DNA of 64,000 nucleotides, from IMG/VR virus record IMGVR_UViG_3300017917_003565, positions 1 through 64,000 of that record. One strand, given 5' to 3'. Made by a program: the position numbers and the translations under genes. The stretch comes from a virus. A model generated the notes under the pieces. It worked only from the letters and a program-made list of their open reading frames with translations. It had not been told where the DNA came from and did no database searches. Positions 47,507 to 55,262 of this stretch are shown piece after piece (position 1 is the stretch's first letter; each line of letters begins with the position of its first letter).

Positions 47507-47572
47507 CTGTAGTTTCAAAAAATTCTTGTTGGGTCACGGCAAATACTTGGTCCCAGATTTTTTCAAAACTGT

Positions 47573-48106
47573 TCACAGTGTCTCACCGCCCACAGCACGA
47601 TTACATGCACACTTCTCACCGGTCTGCAGGGCATCCAATATACGAAGAGTTTCATCGGAACTGCGACCAACGTTCAAGTTGTTGACTGTAACGTGCTGGA
47701 TAACACCTTCTGGATCCACAATGAATGTTGCACGGAGTGCAGCGCCTGCTGGTGAGTAGAACACACCCAGTTGATCAATCAAGCTCAACTCACCACGTTG
47801 GGTGTCAGCGAACTGGATGTGGCGGATCTTCTTGAGATCTTCATGTGCGGATTGCCATGCCAACTTACAGAACTCATTGTCTGTTGACCCTGTGAGCAGA
47901 ACGGCGTCGCGGTCCGCAAAATCCTGGAATAACTTGTCGTAGGCCACGATCTCTGTGGGGCATACGAATGTAAAGTCCTTGGGGTAGTACACAATGACTT
48001 TCCACTTGCCAGCGAACGATTCGTCGGTGATGGTAAAGAAATCGTCTTTGCCTGGATTCACGCCGGTCACGGCAAACTTGGTGATTTTATCTCCTACTGT
48101 TTTCAT
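47573..48106 (-). CDS. ahpC: AhpC-type peroxiredoxin (three-Cys, AhpD-dependent type)
   Basis: 177 residues. The peroxidatic Cys is in YPKDFTFVCPTEIVAYDKLF, and the C-terminal KCACNRAVGGETL has the CxC pair typical of the M. tuberculosis AhpC, which is reduced by AhpD instead of AhpF. It reduces hydrogen and organic peroxides. A sigma70 promoter (48162-48191) with a leader hairpin precedes it, and ahpD lies downstream. Probably protects infected cells from peroxide stress. Confidence 0.93.
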   Translation of the reverse strand: MKTVGDKITKFAVTGVNPGKDDFFTITDESFAGKWKVIVYYPKDFTFVCPTEIVAYDKLFQDFADRDAVLLTGSTDNEFCKLAWQSAHEDLKKIRHIQFADTQRGELSLIDQLGVFYSPAGAALRATFIVDPEGVIQHVTVNNLNVGRSSDETLRILDALQTGEKCACNRAVGGETL

Positions 48107-48134
48107 GCTTTCTCCTTGAAGTTTAGAAATGGTA

Positions 48135-48152
48135 CTCAGTGTTTTTACTGAG
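48135..48152 (-). repeat. Leader hairpin of ahpC
   Basis: CTCAGT and ACTGAG, 6 bp with a 6-nt A-rich loop, lie between the promoter and AAGGAG of ahpC. A similar CTGTGTAAAAACAG element precedes the 60934 gene. Confidence 0.5.
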
Positions 48153-48161
48153 CATGTGCAT

Positions 48162-48191
48162 ATTATATATCCTAAAAAAACCTATTGTCAA
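48162..48191 (-). promoter_or_regulatory. Consensus sigma70 promoter of ahpC
   Basis: TTGACA (48186-48191), 18 nt, TATAAT (48162-48167). Confidence 0.8.
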
Positions 48192-48263
48192 CAGATTTTC
48201 ATAGGTTTTTTCTATTGTATTTTTTAATGACTGATATTAGGAAAATCTATAAGTCTCAAGAGA

Positions 48264-49706
48264 TCAAAACTTGGGTCGAGGATTAGGTCGGTAGAGATCC
48301 ATCTTGCCTTCGACCAGTTCGGACAAGATATTCATAACTTTGAAACTGATGGCAGTGTGAGAAGTGATGCCCTGTTGATGCATCTTGCCCAACACATATT
48401 GATGCCAAGCTGGACCATCGGGGTGATGATTTAAGTTGTTGGGGATCTTGAGTATTTCTGGATTGATTTTGTCTGCATGGAACATAACCGAACTCAAATC
48501 ATCGGCTTCGCGTCCATCAAATGTGATGAATTCATCCAGCTCGGTCCCTACATTGATGTGCATGATATCTCGTGCCAGCTTGGCATCCAGTAAATATTCC
48601 CATCCGATGTCACGCCAGTGCAATCTGCGCATGTCTTCAGACGTGTCTTCGTCCATGAGAGGATGATAAAATTTTACCGGCCGCTGATTCAGAGCAAATC
48701 GATTCCTTGCTATATGGTGTTTGTAATCCAAAGGAACTCTGGGTCTTTCTAGACTGATTTCCGGTCTCCACTGCTCGGTAACATGCTCTCGAGCATAGAT
48801 TGGATAGCGAGTCATTTCTTCAAACTCTGCATAGTCATGTCCGGCCAACAATAGGTCATCCATGAACAAAATCCAATGCAACAGGCTTTCATTGCCTAGG
48901 TGTCCGCCAATGTGTGCTCCGTCTGGATATTTGACCAACATGTCAGCTGTGCTGTAGCACTGAACAAACTCGAACTCATAATGGTTAAACAATCGAAGAT
49001 AATCTTCAAGAGTTACAGTTTCTTCAATGATGCCTCCTACTCTACCGGCCATGTGTTTCCATAAAGCTTCACGTGCTTGTATTTTTTCTGGATTCAAAAA
49101 TGCCTGATTAGGACGCCACAATGGTGAAACTTCTGGTAGGTTTCTAAAATACAACAGAGTGGTCTTTTTTTCGTAGCCCAGTTTCATAATAAAACTCAAG
49201 CATACCAAGCTGTCAATGCCGCCGCTGTAGTGCAGATACACTTTGTCATGCATGGCATATATCTTGTGAAACTCCTCGATACAGCGTTTGTACATCCGCT
49301 CAGTGTATTCGTCTAGGCTGAGATTTTTTTCAATCAAACTGACTTCGATGTGTTCATGTGTGACTAAGAATCTATAGCTGGCTGTGGGTATAACCCAGTC
49401 TCTAAAAACAGTGCCAGTGCGGTAGTCAAACGACACTATCAGTGGAAAGTTGGCTGCGCTGAAATACATGCATCTTTCAATGCGCTCGTTCTTTAACTTG
49501 CGGAAATCGTTGGTGAGATACAGATCATCTCCATCTACTCGAGCAAAAATCTTGTCACCACGTGTCAGATCATAGTTCTGGTACAGACCAGGTGGAACAT
49601 TGGCTGCATTACGATATTTTTGCAGTTTGAGTGCTTGGTGCCGCATGGGTTTTGGCGGCCGACATTTAGGCTTCCATTGGTAGCTTGGATCGATTAAATC
49701 AGACAC
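48264..49706 (-). CDS. PP-loop ATPase (asparagine-synthetase-like fold)
   Basis: 480 residues with a GTG start (VSDLIDPSYQW). KVYLHYSGGIDSLVCLSFIM near residue 160 is the PP-loop SGGxDS motif of ATP pyrophosphatases and asparagine synthetases. The N-terminal 140 residues lack a clear Ntn Cys. Charged C-terminal end (KMDLYRPNPRPKF). Substrate unknown; adenylation of an acid or tRNA/DNA modification are options. TAAATA lies upstream (49734-49739). Confidence 0.8.
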   Translation of the reverse strand: MSDLIDPSYQWKPKCRPPKPMRHQALKLQKYRNAANVPPGLYQNYDLTRGDKIFARVDGDDLYLTNDFRKLKNERIERCMYFSAANFPLIVSFDYRTGTVFRDWVIPTASYRFLVTHEHIEVSLIEKNLSLDEYTERMYKRCIEEFHKIYAMHDKVYLHYSGGIDSLVCLSFIMKLGYEKKTTLLYFRNLPEVSPLWRPNQAFLNPEKIQAREALWKHMAGRVGGIIEETVTLEDYLRLFNHYEFEFVQCYSTADMLVKYPDGAHIGGHLGNESLLHWILFMDDLLLAGHDYAEFEEMTRYPIYAREHVTEQWRPEISLERPRVPLDYKHHIARNRFALNQRPVKFYHPLMDEDTSEDMRRLHWRDIGWEYLLDAKLARDIMHINVGTELDEFITFDGREADDLSSVMFHADKINPEILKIPNNLNHHPDGPAWHQYVLGKMHQQGITSHTAISFKVMNILSELVEGKMDLYRPNPRPKF

Positions 49707-49733
49707 AGTGGGGGATTCTCCGGATTGCGTTGG

Positions 49734-49739
49734 TATTTA
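49734..49739 (-). promoter_or_regulatory. TAAATA box upstream of the PP-loop gene
   Basis: AGTTAAATACCAACG on the minus strand, about 27 nt before the GTG start at 49706. Confidence 0.45.
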
Positions 49740-49764
49740 ACTTTTGTTGCCGCCCGGACAAAAA

Positions 49765-50832
49765 TTACTGTTTGGGTCGGCCAATGTATTCGTGGCTATA
49801 GCACACTCGATGAGCATCACGAGCCGTAGTGGTGCCACCATAGCCGGGCATGGCTCGTACAGTGCCGTCTTTTTTGATGTAACTGGCTGCACGGCTTTTA
49901 CGATTGGTCGAAGTCGGCCGCCATAGAGGTGAATGCTCTCGGTGCTCGCCAAAGCTGGGATGAGCAGTTTTTGAAAAATATCTAAGGCCACGATCCACAT
50001 ATATCTGAGCAATGGCATCACTGAAAGCAGTACCTATTCCCATACCTTGGAACTCAGGTAGCACAACTGTTCTATGACCGCGCCAGTATGAGTGTATGTC
50101 TCTGTTGGTGGAATGTATGGCAGCATGGAAGGCCACAGGTTTGTCGCCAATAAGTCCCACATAGCAATGGACTGATCGACTCATTCTAGTATCTAGATAG
50201 TGATATTTTGAGAAATATCGCCAATAGTCCGGAGTTGTGCTTCGGATGGTGAGTGTGATCTTTGGTCGCCCCAATCGAAGAAGTGACCTCCGATTATCTA
50301 ATACCTGTAGGTCGGTATCATACACCCAGTCTGGATCCAGCCAGTCTATTATGTCTCTGTGACAACTAGCGATATACAACACGCCAGGATTGCGGTCAAA
50401 ATACTTACGAACGCTTAATGCCAAACTTTTGGCAGTATCACGATCAACCACCGATGTAAACTCGTCAATGATCGTGTGTCCTTGATCCAGGCCCATGGCG
50501 ATTTCAAATCTATGAAACTCACCATTGCTCAGAGTACTGGGTTTACGGAACCAAGCAGGTATGGTTCTCAGACCACAAGCAAGTAACAGTTCTTCGCCAC
50601 GTTCAGGTGTACTAAAGTTTTCAATAACTGTTTTATCATAATCAATATCAAAGTCAACATCAAAAGGCTTTGGATTATCTACAGTTCGAAGAATTGTAGT
50701 CTTGCCTGACCCCGAAGTTCCTACGATCAACACAATGCCTTGGGTAGGTAACTTGGGAATGACTATGTTGGGTTCAACATAGTCCTTGATATCATAGCGT
50801 TGTTTGATTTCGTCAAGATAGTTGCCAGGCAT
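49765..50832 (-). CDS. Fusion of ABC-type ATPase and GNAT acetyltransferase
   Basis: 355 residues. Residues 1-185: Walker A LIVGTSGSGKTTILR, signature STLSNGEFHR, Walker B HTIIDEFTSVVDRD and switch His in IASCHRDII. Residues 200-355: VVLPEFQGMGIGTAFSDAIA is the GNAT acetyl-CoA loop (QxxGxG/A). This combination matches the ABC-ATPase fused to a predicted acetyltransferase family (COG2401 type). Its substrate is unknown. It overlaps the D12 methylase by 20 bp, so it belongs to that early operon. Confidence 0.88.
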   Translation of the reverse strand: MPGNYLDEIKQRYDIKDYVEPNIVIPKLPTQGIVLIVGTSGSGKTTILRTVDNPKPFDVDFDIDYDKTVIENFSTPERGEELLLACGLRTIPAWFRKPSTLSNGEFHRFEIAMGLDQGHTIIDEFTSVVDRDTAKSLALSVRKYFDRNPGVLYIASCHRDIIDWLDPDWVYDTDLQVLDNRRSLLRLGRPKITLTIRSTTPDYWRYFSKYHYLDTRMSRSVHCYVGLIGDKPVAFHAAIHSTNRDIHSYWRGHRTVVLPEFQGMGIGTAFSDAIAQIYVDRGLRYFSKTAHPSFGEHREHSPLWRPTSTNRKSRAASYIKKDGTVRAMPGYGGTTTARDAHRVCYSHEYIGRPKQ

Positions 50833-51766
50833 CCGAATATTCCATTATGCTGTCAAAGGTGTTTTTGGGAGTGGGCATGATGCTGGGACTATACAACAAA
50901 ATTTCTTGTGCGGACTTGGCGGTGCGCACTGTTTTATCATCTTTCTCTTCCGTGGCTCTGCGTCCAGCAGTGTACTTGATGTCGTAGTAGTTGATTGATA
51001 AATGCCCTCGGTTGGAGGTATAAAACGTGTCGGTGTCTCCGGCCATGCGATTGCAATACATGACCAGGTGTCCGGCTAAATCTGCTGATTTGCAAAAATC
51101 TATGAGCTTGACATGTGCCGTGTCATCAAACGTGGTACCGTACTGTGTGAAACTGTCTCGATATGGTGGATCAAAAAAGTAAAACGCACGGCCTGGAACT
51201 TGATCCACACAACTTTCCCAGGATCCGCTGTGTATAGTCACTCGTTGCAAGAAAGCATGCCATTCCATGACATTGGCTCGATCATACACTGATCCGCGAT
51301 GATTCAACAGGCCCGATGGGGTACAGAAACGACCTTTGGCTTCTTTGGTGCTTTGCCATATGCCGTTGAATGCTGTTTTCATAAGGAAGTATAAACATGC
51401 GCTCTGGCGAGTGGGCGACCAGCTGGCCCAGTCAGTGATGTATTCTTTGCGTATCTGATAGTAGTAGGCCTTGCGGGCGTTGGCATCCATGGGCAGATAG
51501 GTGTTGCAATAGGCATCACATTCTTGTAGGAACACAGCCACATCGTTGCGTATGGCACGATACAGACCCACAATCTCTTCATTGATGTCATTGAGAACAA
51601 AGTTTTGAACCGTGGGATTGTTTTCATATACATGGATCATCATGGCACCGCCGCCAAAGAATGGTTCCACGTAGGTGTCGTATCCGCTGAGAGGTAGCCC
51701 TGGGGCTTCCTGATACTTGGGTATCATTTTGCTCTTGCCGCCGGCCCACATGTACAATGGTTTCAT
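50813..51766 (-). CDS. D12-class (Dam-type) N6-adenine DNA methyltransferase
   Basis: 317 residues. MKPLYMWAGGKSKMIPKYQE is the D12 N-terminus, VEPFFGGGAMMIHVYEN the SAM-binding motif I, and FDPPYRDSFTQYGTTF the catalytic DPPY. It is the alpha-group type of Dam and several restriction methylases. Its ATG overlaps the stop of the EcoRI-like gene (TAATG). A TAAATA sits 4 nt before this ATG, so it may be expressed independently of the endonuclease. Target not determined from sequence. Confidence 0.93.
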   Translation of the reverse strand: MKPLYMWAGGKSKMIPKYQEAPGLPLSGYDTYVEPFFGGGAMMIHVYENNPTVQNFVLNDINEEIVGLYRAIRNDVAVFLQECDAYCNTYLPMDANARKAYYYQIRKEYITDWASWSPTRQSACLYFLMKTAFNGIWQSTKEAKGRFCTPSGLLNHRGSVYDRANVMEWHAFLQRVTIHSGSWESCVDQVPGRAFYFFDPPYRDSFTQYGTTFDDTAHVKLIDFCKSADLAGHLVMYCNRMAGDTDTFYTSNRGHLSINYYDIKYTAGRRATEEKDDKTVRTAKSAQEILLYSPSIMPTPKNTFDSIMEYSDAWQLS

Positions 51767-52647
51767 TAGGTATTTAATCTAGGGTTTACTGTGAGAATAA
51801 AATTGCTTTCATAGGCCTCGGCTATGTCTTTGGTAGAGTAGGCATTGGCCAACATGTCAAGAGCTAGATCCTTGGCTTCTGGCTTGTCCTCTCTACTGAC
51901 TCGCACCCAGGCCTGTGCCAATGGATCACGCTTGTTTTGCAAGATTTCCATGAATTGATCATCGATGCTGTTGAGCTTTTGTTTGACCAGAATATCTGCC
52001 ATGATCTGCTCAGGAGTGAGAGTTTCTTCAAACAGTGACAAGAAATGATTGGTGCGAACCTTGCTGTCAAGATAGGGCTTGATATCATTGAATTTGAGAT
52101 CGTCTAGTTTCAGTGTGGACCTCATGATTTCAAAGATTTGTTCTTGACTGAATCCGTCGGGTGCATAATGCCATTTGACATTTGAGCCATGGATGATTTC
52201 CATGTTGGTACCATGTCTGTGCAACACTTCTCCTTGGGCCGCACCAGCACCGGTGGCAAAGGTCACATATTCGCAATCAGGGTTGATCGCGGTACAAATG
52301 TCATGATTGGTGCCCCAGCGTTCAATAGCATTGCCACCGGTGCCTTGATGCTTGGCTTCAAACACACATTTGAGTCGACGGTTTTTCACTGTTCTATCAC
52401 CATCAAACCACATGCCGCCGTCGGGCACACAGCCTAACGTGATGCCCATGGACACCAGTTCTGGCAATCCAGCACGATCTCTCACGCTTTCGCTGATACG
52501 GTCACTGGTGAGATTCCTATGACCTTGTTCATAATGATATCGTTTTTGGGCCAAGGCAATGGCCTGCGAAACCACTCGGACATCGCCGTCGAGTTTTTTG
52601 GATTCTGCGCTGCCTGCTTCGGTACCTTTTTGTATGCCACCTGCCAT
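51766..52647 (-). CDS. EcoRI-like type II restriction endonuclease
   Basis: 293 residues (EcoRI about 277). GCVPDGGMWFDG (P75, D76) and CVFEAKHQGTGG (E97, K99) are the PD...ExK active site, with the same PDGG and EAKHQG words as EcoRI. GNAIERWG (residues 105-112) copies the EcoRI recognition segment GNAIERSHK whose Asn and Arg contact bases. MFEIM-type IFEIMRSTLKL also recurs. It has its own early promoter (52674-52702). The gene precedes its presumptive methylase. Specificity for GAATTC is predicted from the motif only. Confidence 0.82.
   Translation of the reverse strand: MAGGIQKGTEAGSAESKKLDGDVRVVSQAIALAQKRYHYEQGHRNLTSDRISESVRDRAGLPELVSMGITLGCVPDGGMWFDGDRTVKNRRLKCVFEAKHQGTGGNAIERWGTNHDICTAINPDCEYVTFATGAGAAQGEVLHRHGTNMEIIHGSNVKWHYAPDGFSQEQIFEIMRSTLKLDDLKFNDIKPYLDSKVRTNHFLSLFEETLTPEQIMADILVKQKLNSIDDQFMEILQNKRDPLAQAWVRVSREDKPEAKDLALDMLANAYSTKDIAEAYESNFILTVNPRLNT
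51771..51776 (-). promoter_or_regulatory. TAAATA 4 nt before the D12 methylase start
   Basis: ATTAAATACCT directly precedes the ATG at 51766; the box is in the last codons of the endonuclease gene, so coincidence is possible. Confidence 0.35.
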
Positions 52648-52673
52648 AAATCACCCTTTATAGTCTTTCTGCT

Positions 52674-52702
52674 AGTTTAACACAGAGTGATTTTTTGGTC
52701 AA
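52674..52702 (-). promoter_or_regulatory. Early promoter of the EcoRI-like gene
   Basis: GGTTGACC (TTGACC 52697-52702), 17 nt, TAAACT (52674-52679). Confidence 0.65.
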
Positions 52703-52944
52703 CCACCATATTTCAGCAGACACAACGTGTATTTCTGGGAATCAATGATTTCGGGTTCCCCAGTAATACCACCATCCTCGTCATAGATCGGTCGGAATCC
52801 ATGTTGAGCTTCGCACCAATCCCAAAAGTTCCAATCAGTAGGATGATCTAACATGACCTTGCCTAGCATAGCCCAGTAGGCTTTACTATCGCCCACTACG
52901 GTGTCTAATCGTGCCGCCCGGTCTCGATAGAGATCATCGTTCAT
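52699..52944 (-). CDS. Small phage protein, unknown
   Basis: 81 residues: MNDDLYRDRAARLDTVVGDS then KAYWAMLGKVMLDHPTDWNF and a Gly-rich acidic turn (IYDEDGGITGEP). It overlaps the 52934 gene by 11 bp and ends at the -35 of the EcoRI-like gene. Unknown function. Confidence 0.65.
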   Translation of the reverse strand: MNDDLYRDRAARLDTVVGDSKAYWAMLGKVMLDHPTDWNFWDWCEAQHGFRPIYDEDGGITGEPEIIDSQKYTLCLLKYGG

Positions 52945-53263
52945 TGGGCCACCTTAGTTGAAAGAAGTTGAGTTCCTTGTCGGTGGCCAAGAAAAAATAA
53001 AATAGGTTATATTTGCTAGGATTGTCCCATGCCCAGTGTGGGTTTACTGTGTAACCATGATGTTCTAGGTAACCATGGTAACGTGCCTCGCAACTGTGTC
53101 CCCAGGTATCTGTGCACCAATTTTTCATGCGACGATACAGGTCTATCTTGGCAGGAAAATCTCGTAACTCGCCATCGTTGATGTGTATGCGATACCGAGC
53201 AAAATGACTTCCTGTGTATCTGCGATCTATAAGTTTGATATCGTAGTTTTTCATTTTGTTCAC
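52934..53263 (-). CDS. Small protein with terminal FFxLxxDxExxFFQLRW segment
   Basis: 109 residues (possible start at the second Met, 53254). KLIDRRYTGSHFARYRIHIN opens it; the end YFFLATDKELNFFQLRWPNE resembles the C-termini of the 54158 and 54812 products. Follows a structured intergenic region on its 5' side. Unknown function. Confidence 0.65.
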   Translation of the reverse strand: MNKMKNYDIKLIDRRYTGSHFARYRIHINDGELRDFPAKIDLYRRMKNWCTDTWGHSCEARYHGYLEHHGYTVNPHWAWDNPSKYNLFYFFLATDKELNFFQLRWPNER

Positions 53264-53501
53264 ATGCTCTGCCAGGGCCGGCGGTTACTATAGAAGCAAT
53301 CTGTGCCACAACCAGTTGGTGGCACGTCTTGGTTGCCCGATGGGGCTCAGCAAGACAGGATTAACAACCTCGCCATCCGCTTCACGGCGCCCTGCGTTAT
53401 CGTATTGCCAACGCCAGTTGGGTTTGACTGGGACCACCCGTAGTTCGCTAAAACCACTATCATGCGGGTCACACTAGACAGGCGCTACCTGTCACGAACC
53501 A
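53264..53501 (-). ncRNA. Candidate structured noncoding RNA (238 nt)
   Basis: No convincing ORF. On the minus strand GACAGG/CCTGTC (53487-53471 region), a GTGCCAC/GTGGCAC 7-bp hairpin, CCCATCGGG and a GGGCGCC stretch. A CCC...GGGCAA hairpin is followed by a 7-bp GC hairpin, a layout also seen in the candidate at 42869-43193. It could be a leader of the 53263 gene or a separate RNA. Confidence 0.45.
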
Positions 53502-53696
53502 TTAGTGGAGAGTGTCTCCACCATCCACACCCCAAAATACCGATCCACCAGCATCATGAAGATCCTGCATTTTTTTGTTCATTACGGCTTCCTGTACTCT
53601 TAGTAATACTTCATCTATCTCGTCCTGTGTCAACATGCTTTCCGGCAACTTGCCTTCTAACACTGCCCAAATAATCATTTCTCTATCTTCGGTCAT
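53502..53696 (-). CDS. Small acidic phage protein
   Basis: 64 residues: MTEDREMIIWAVLEGKLPES then MLTQDEIDEVLLRVQEAVMN and a Gly-rich end (SVFWGVDGGDTLH). AGGAAC is upstream. Unknown function. Confidence 0.62.
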   Translation of the reverse strand: MTEDREMIIWAVLEGKLPESMLTQDEIDEVLLRVQEAVMNKKMQDLHDAGGSVFWGVDGGDTLH

Positions 53697-53704
53697 GCCA
53701 GTTC

Positions 53705-54121
53705 CTATCTACAATCACATTTCATCAATCGTTGGTCTCGATGTCTGCGCCAGACAGCATCCAGATCATCTGCACGGAATATCTTGTCAAACAATCGGTC
53801 AGTAATGCCTTCTACACCAGCATAGACGATTTCTTGTGTGCCTTCCCACCATTCGTAGTCAAGATTCCACTTTGGTATCAGAGACCCACGGGCGTCGCTG
53901 TCATGCATGGGCACTATGTTGCGCCACTGTAGCATGAGGCGGTCCAAGGTTTCCTGCCAATACCAACGGCTCCATTCCGAACTAGCACGGCCCAGAGCTT
54001 CTCGGGCCGCATCCAATCTCAAACCAAGATTTTCCATTTCCAAGCCTATCATGCGCCAGTTACGCAGATCTGCTTGCACAGCCACAAACTCTATAGGGGT
54101 TGACTTGGCAAATAGGTTCAT
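53705..54121 (-). CDS. Small phage protein (leaderless-type start)
   Basis: 138 residues: MNLFAKSTPIEFVAVQADLR, helical middle (LRLDAAREALGRASSEWSRW), then WNLDYEWWEGTQEIV and a basic end. A promoter TTGACC, 18 nt, TAAACT leaves only 6 nt to the ATG and no Shine-Dalgarno is visible. Unknown function. Confidence 0.68.
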   Translation of the reverse strand: MNLFAKSTPIEFVAVQADLRNWRMIGLEMENLGLRLDAAREALGRASSEWSRWYWQETLDRLMLQWRNIVPMHDSDARGSLIPKWNLDYEWWEGTQEIVYAGVEGITDRLFDKIFRADDLDAVWRRHRDQRLMKCDCR

Positions 54122-54127
54122 GATTTT

Positions 54128-54157
54128 AGTTTACTATACACAGTGGTTCCTGGTCAA
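54128..54157 (-). promoter_or_regulatory. Early promoter 6 nt before ATG 54121
   Basis: TTGACC (54152-54157), 18 nt, TAAACT (54128-54133), AAAATC, ATG. Predicts a leaderless transcript. Confidence 0.55.
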
Positions 54158-54424
54158 TCAAGACCATTTCATTACGAATGCCAGACAATCTCTTTCATCG
54201 TCAAAGAAAAAACAGTAGCGTCCGGGTTTGATGTCTGAACTCATTTCTATCAACTGCCAGCGCCATTCACCAATGATTTCGCTTTTGCACCAGCTCAGCA
54301 CAGTTTCTATCGCGCCAAAAGGTTTGATGATTTCTTGTGCATAGCGGAAACTGTCACGATCTCTGACCCAATCCATCGGTGGCATCTGTGGATCGGGCTT
54401 GACTTTGCTTTTAAGCTGGGTCAT
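54158..54424 (-). CDS. Small protein with C-terminal DxxDxLAFVMKW segment
   Basis: 88 residues: MTQLKSKVKPDPQMPPMDWV then RDSFRYAQEIIKPFGAIETV, ending GRYCFFFDDERDCLAFVMKW. It shares the D(E)RDxxxFxxKW end with two neighbours. Overlaps the 54411 gene by 14 bp. Unknown function. Confidence 0.68.
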   Translation of the reverse strand: MTQLKSKVKPDPQMPPMDWVRDRDSFRYAQEIIKPFGAIETVLSWCKSEIIGEWRWQLIEMSSDIKPGRYCFFFDDERDCLAFVMKWS

Positions 54425-54812
54425 AGATCAATCTATTGACGTGTTGCTTGGGTATACCCCAGAAATCATAGCTGTCTATGATGTCACGCACATAACCAGA
54501 ACTAGGTGTGCCAGTTTTTGGATCATTCATTTCATAGAAGAAAAACTGTATGCCATCTTGTATCCAGGTACGTTTAACATAATAATATGGAAAACCTTCA
54601 AAATGATCCAGAGACTGTTCACAATCACGAGTAAGGCTCCACAACACACCCGGGCATTCGGCACCTGGCCGAGGTTCAATGGTGGCATGGCAGTAAAACT
54701 TCAGTTCCCAATCACGCAACATAAACGCACCCTTGGCTTGAGCTTGTGGGCATCTCCAATGCATCTGTCCTGGATGCATGTTAGCACCATAGGCAAAATA
54801 TAAGTTTTCCAT
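54411..54812 (-). CDS. Gamma-glutamylcyclotransferase-like protein
   Basis: 133 residues. LYFAYGANMHPGQMHWRCPQ is the substrate loop (YGxNM), and LDHFEGFPYYYVKR carries the catalytic Glu. GVLWSLTRDCEQS matches the family. GGCT enzymes release 5-oxoproline from gamma-glutamyl compounds; in a phage it may act on glutathione or protein ends. Overlaps the 54158 gene by 14 bp. Confidence 0.82.
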   Translation of the reverse strand: MENLYFAYGANMHPGQMHWRCPQAQAKGAFMLRDWELKFYCHATIEPRPGAECPGVLWSLTRDCEQSLDHFEGFPYYYVKRTWIQDGIQFFFYEMNDPKTGTPSSGYVRDIIDSYDFWGIPKQHVNRLIYDPA

Positions 54813-55051
54813 CAGCGTACGACCTCTCCAAACTTCAATCTAAAAAGCACAGCATCACGATCAGATCTGAAACTATAGATCATGCGATGTTCATCTATGT
54901 CAGTGATGTACCTGTCGCCAGGTAAACCAAACAACTCCAGGGCCTGGGCAGTCATTTCATTCCAGTTGTGCCAAGTTGTGCTCCAAGGCACGCAACAATG
55001 ATGAACATATTCAGGATCGCGCAAGATATGTTTTTTTGATATAGTCATCAC
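54812..55051 (-). CDS. Small protein with C-terminal SDRDAVLFRLKF segment
   Basis: 79 residues: MMTISKKHILRDPEYVHHCC then MTAQALELFGLPGDRYITDI, ending MIYSFRSDRDAVLFRLKFGE. Third member of the small family (see 54158). Its start overlaps the upstream gene by 41 bp. Unknown function. Confidence 0.65.
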   Translation of the reverse strand: MMTISKKHILRDPEYVHHCCVPWSTTWHNWNEMTAQALELFGLPGDRYITDIDEHRMIYSFRSDRDAVLFRLKFGEVVR

Positions 55052-55262
55052 ACCAATCTATTCCCCCCGGAGCATAATACAGATGATTGTCAGTGATGTT
55101 GAAATGATTGCAAAAGCTCTGTCCGTATCTAATGCCATGCAGGGCTTCCCAGGTGTAATCCTTCTTCCACTGCTCAAAGTCTTCAAGATCTATGGGCGCA
55201 CGTGGTACACCTGATCGATCGGAAAAGGCCACAAACTGTTCAAAAACTTTTGCTCCGGTCAT
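55011..55262 (-). CDS. Small phage protein, unknown
   Basis: 83 residues from ATG 55262 (MTGAKVFEQFVAFSDRSGVP), which overlaps the stop of the membrane-protein gene as TAATG; a longer reading from 55331 is rejected. DYTWEALHGIRYGQSFCNHF and DNHLYYAPGGIDWCDDYIKK follow. Unknown function. Confidence 0.68.
   Translation of the reverse strand: MTGAKVFEQFVAFSDRSGVPRAPIDLEDFEQWKKDYTWEALHGIRYGQSFCNHFNITDNHLYYAPGGIDWCDDYIKKTYLARS

Noticed and set aside
49737-50021. Second minus-strand ORF at the end of the ABC-GNAT gene
   Set aside because: Lies entirely within the fusion gene in another frame, with no motif; a shadow.
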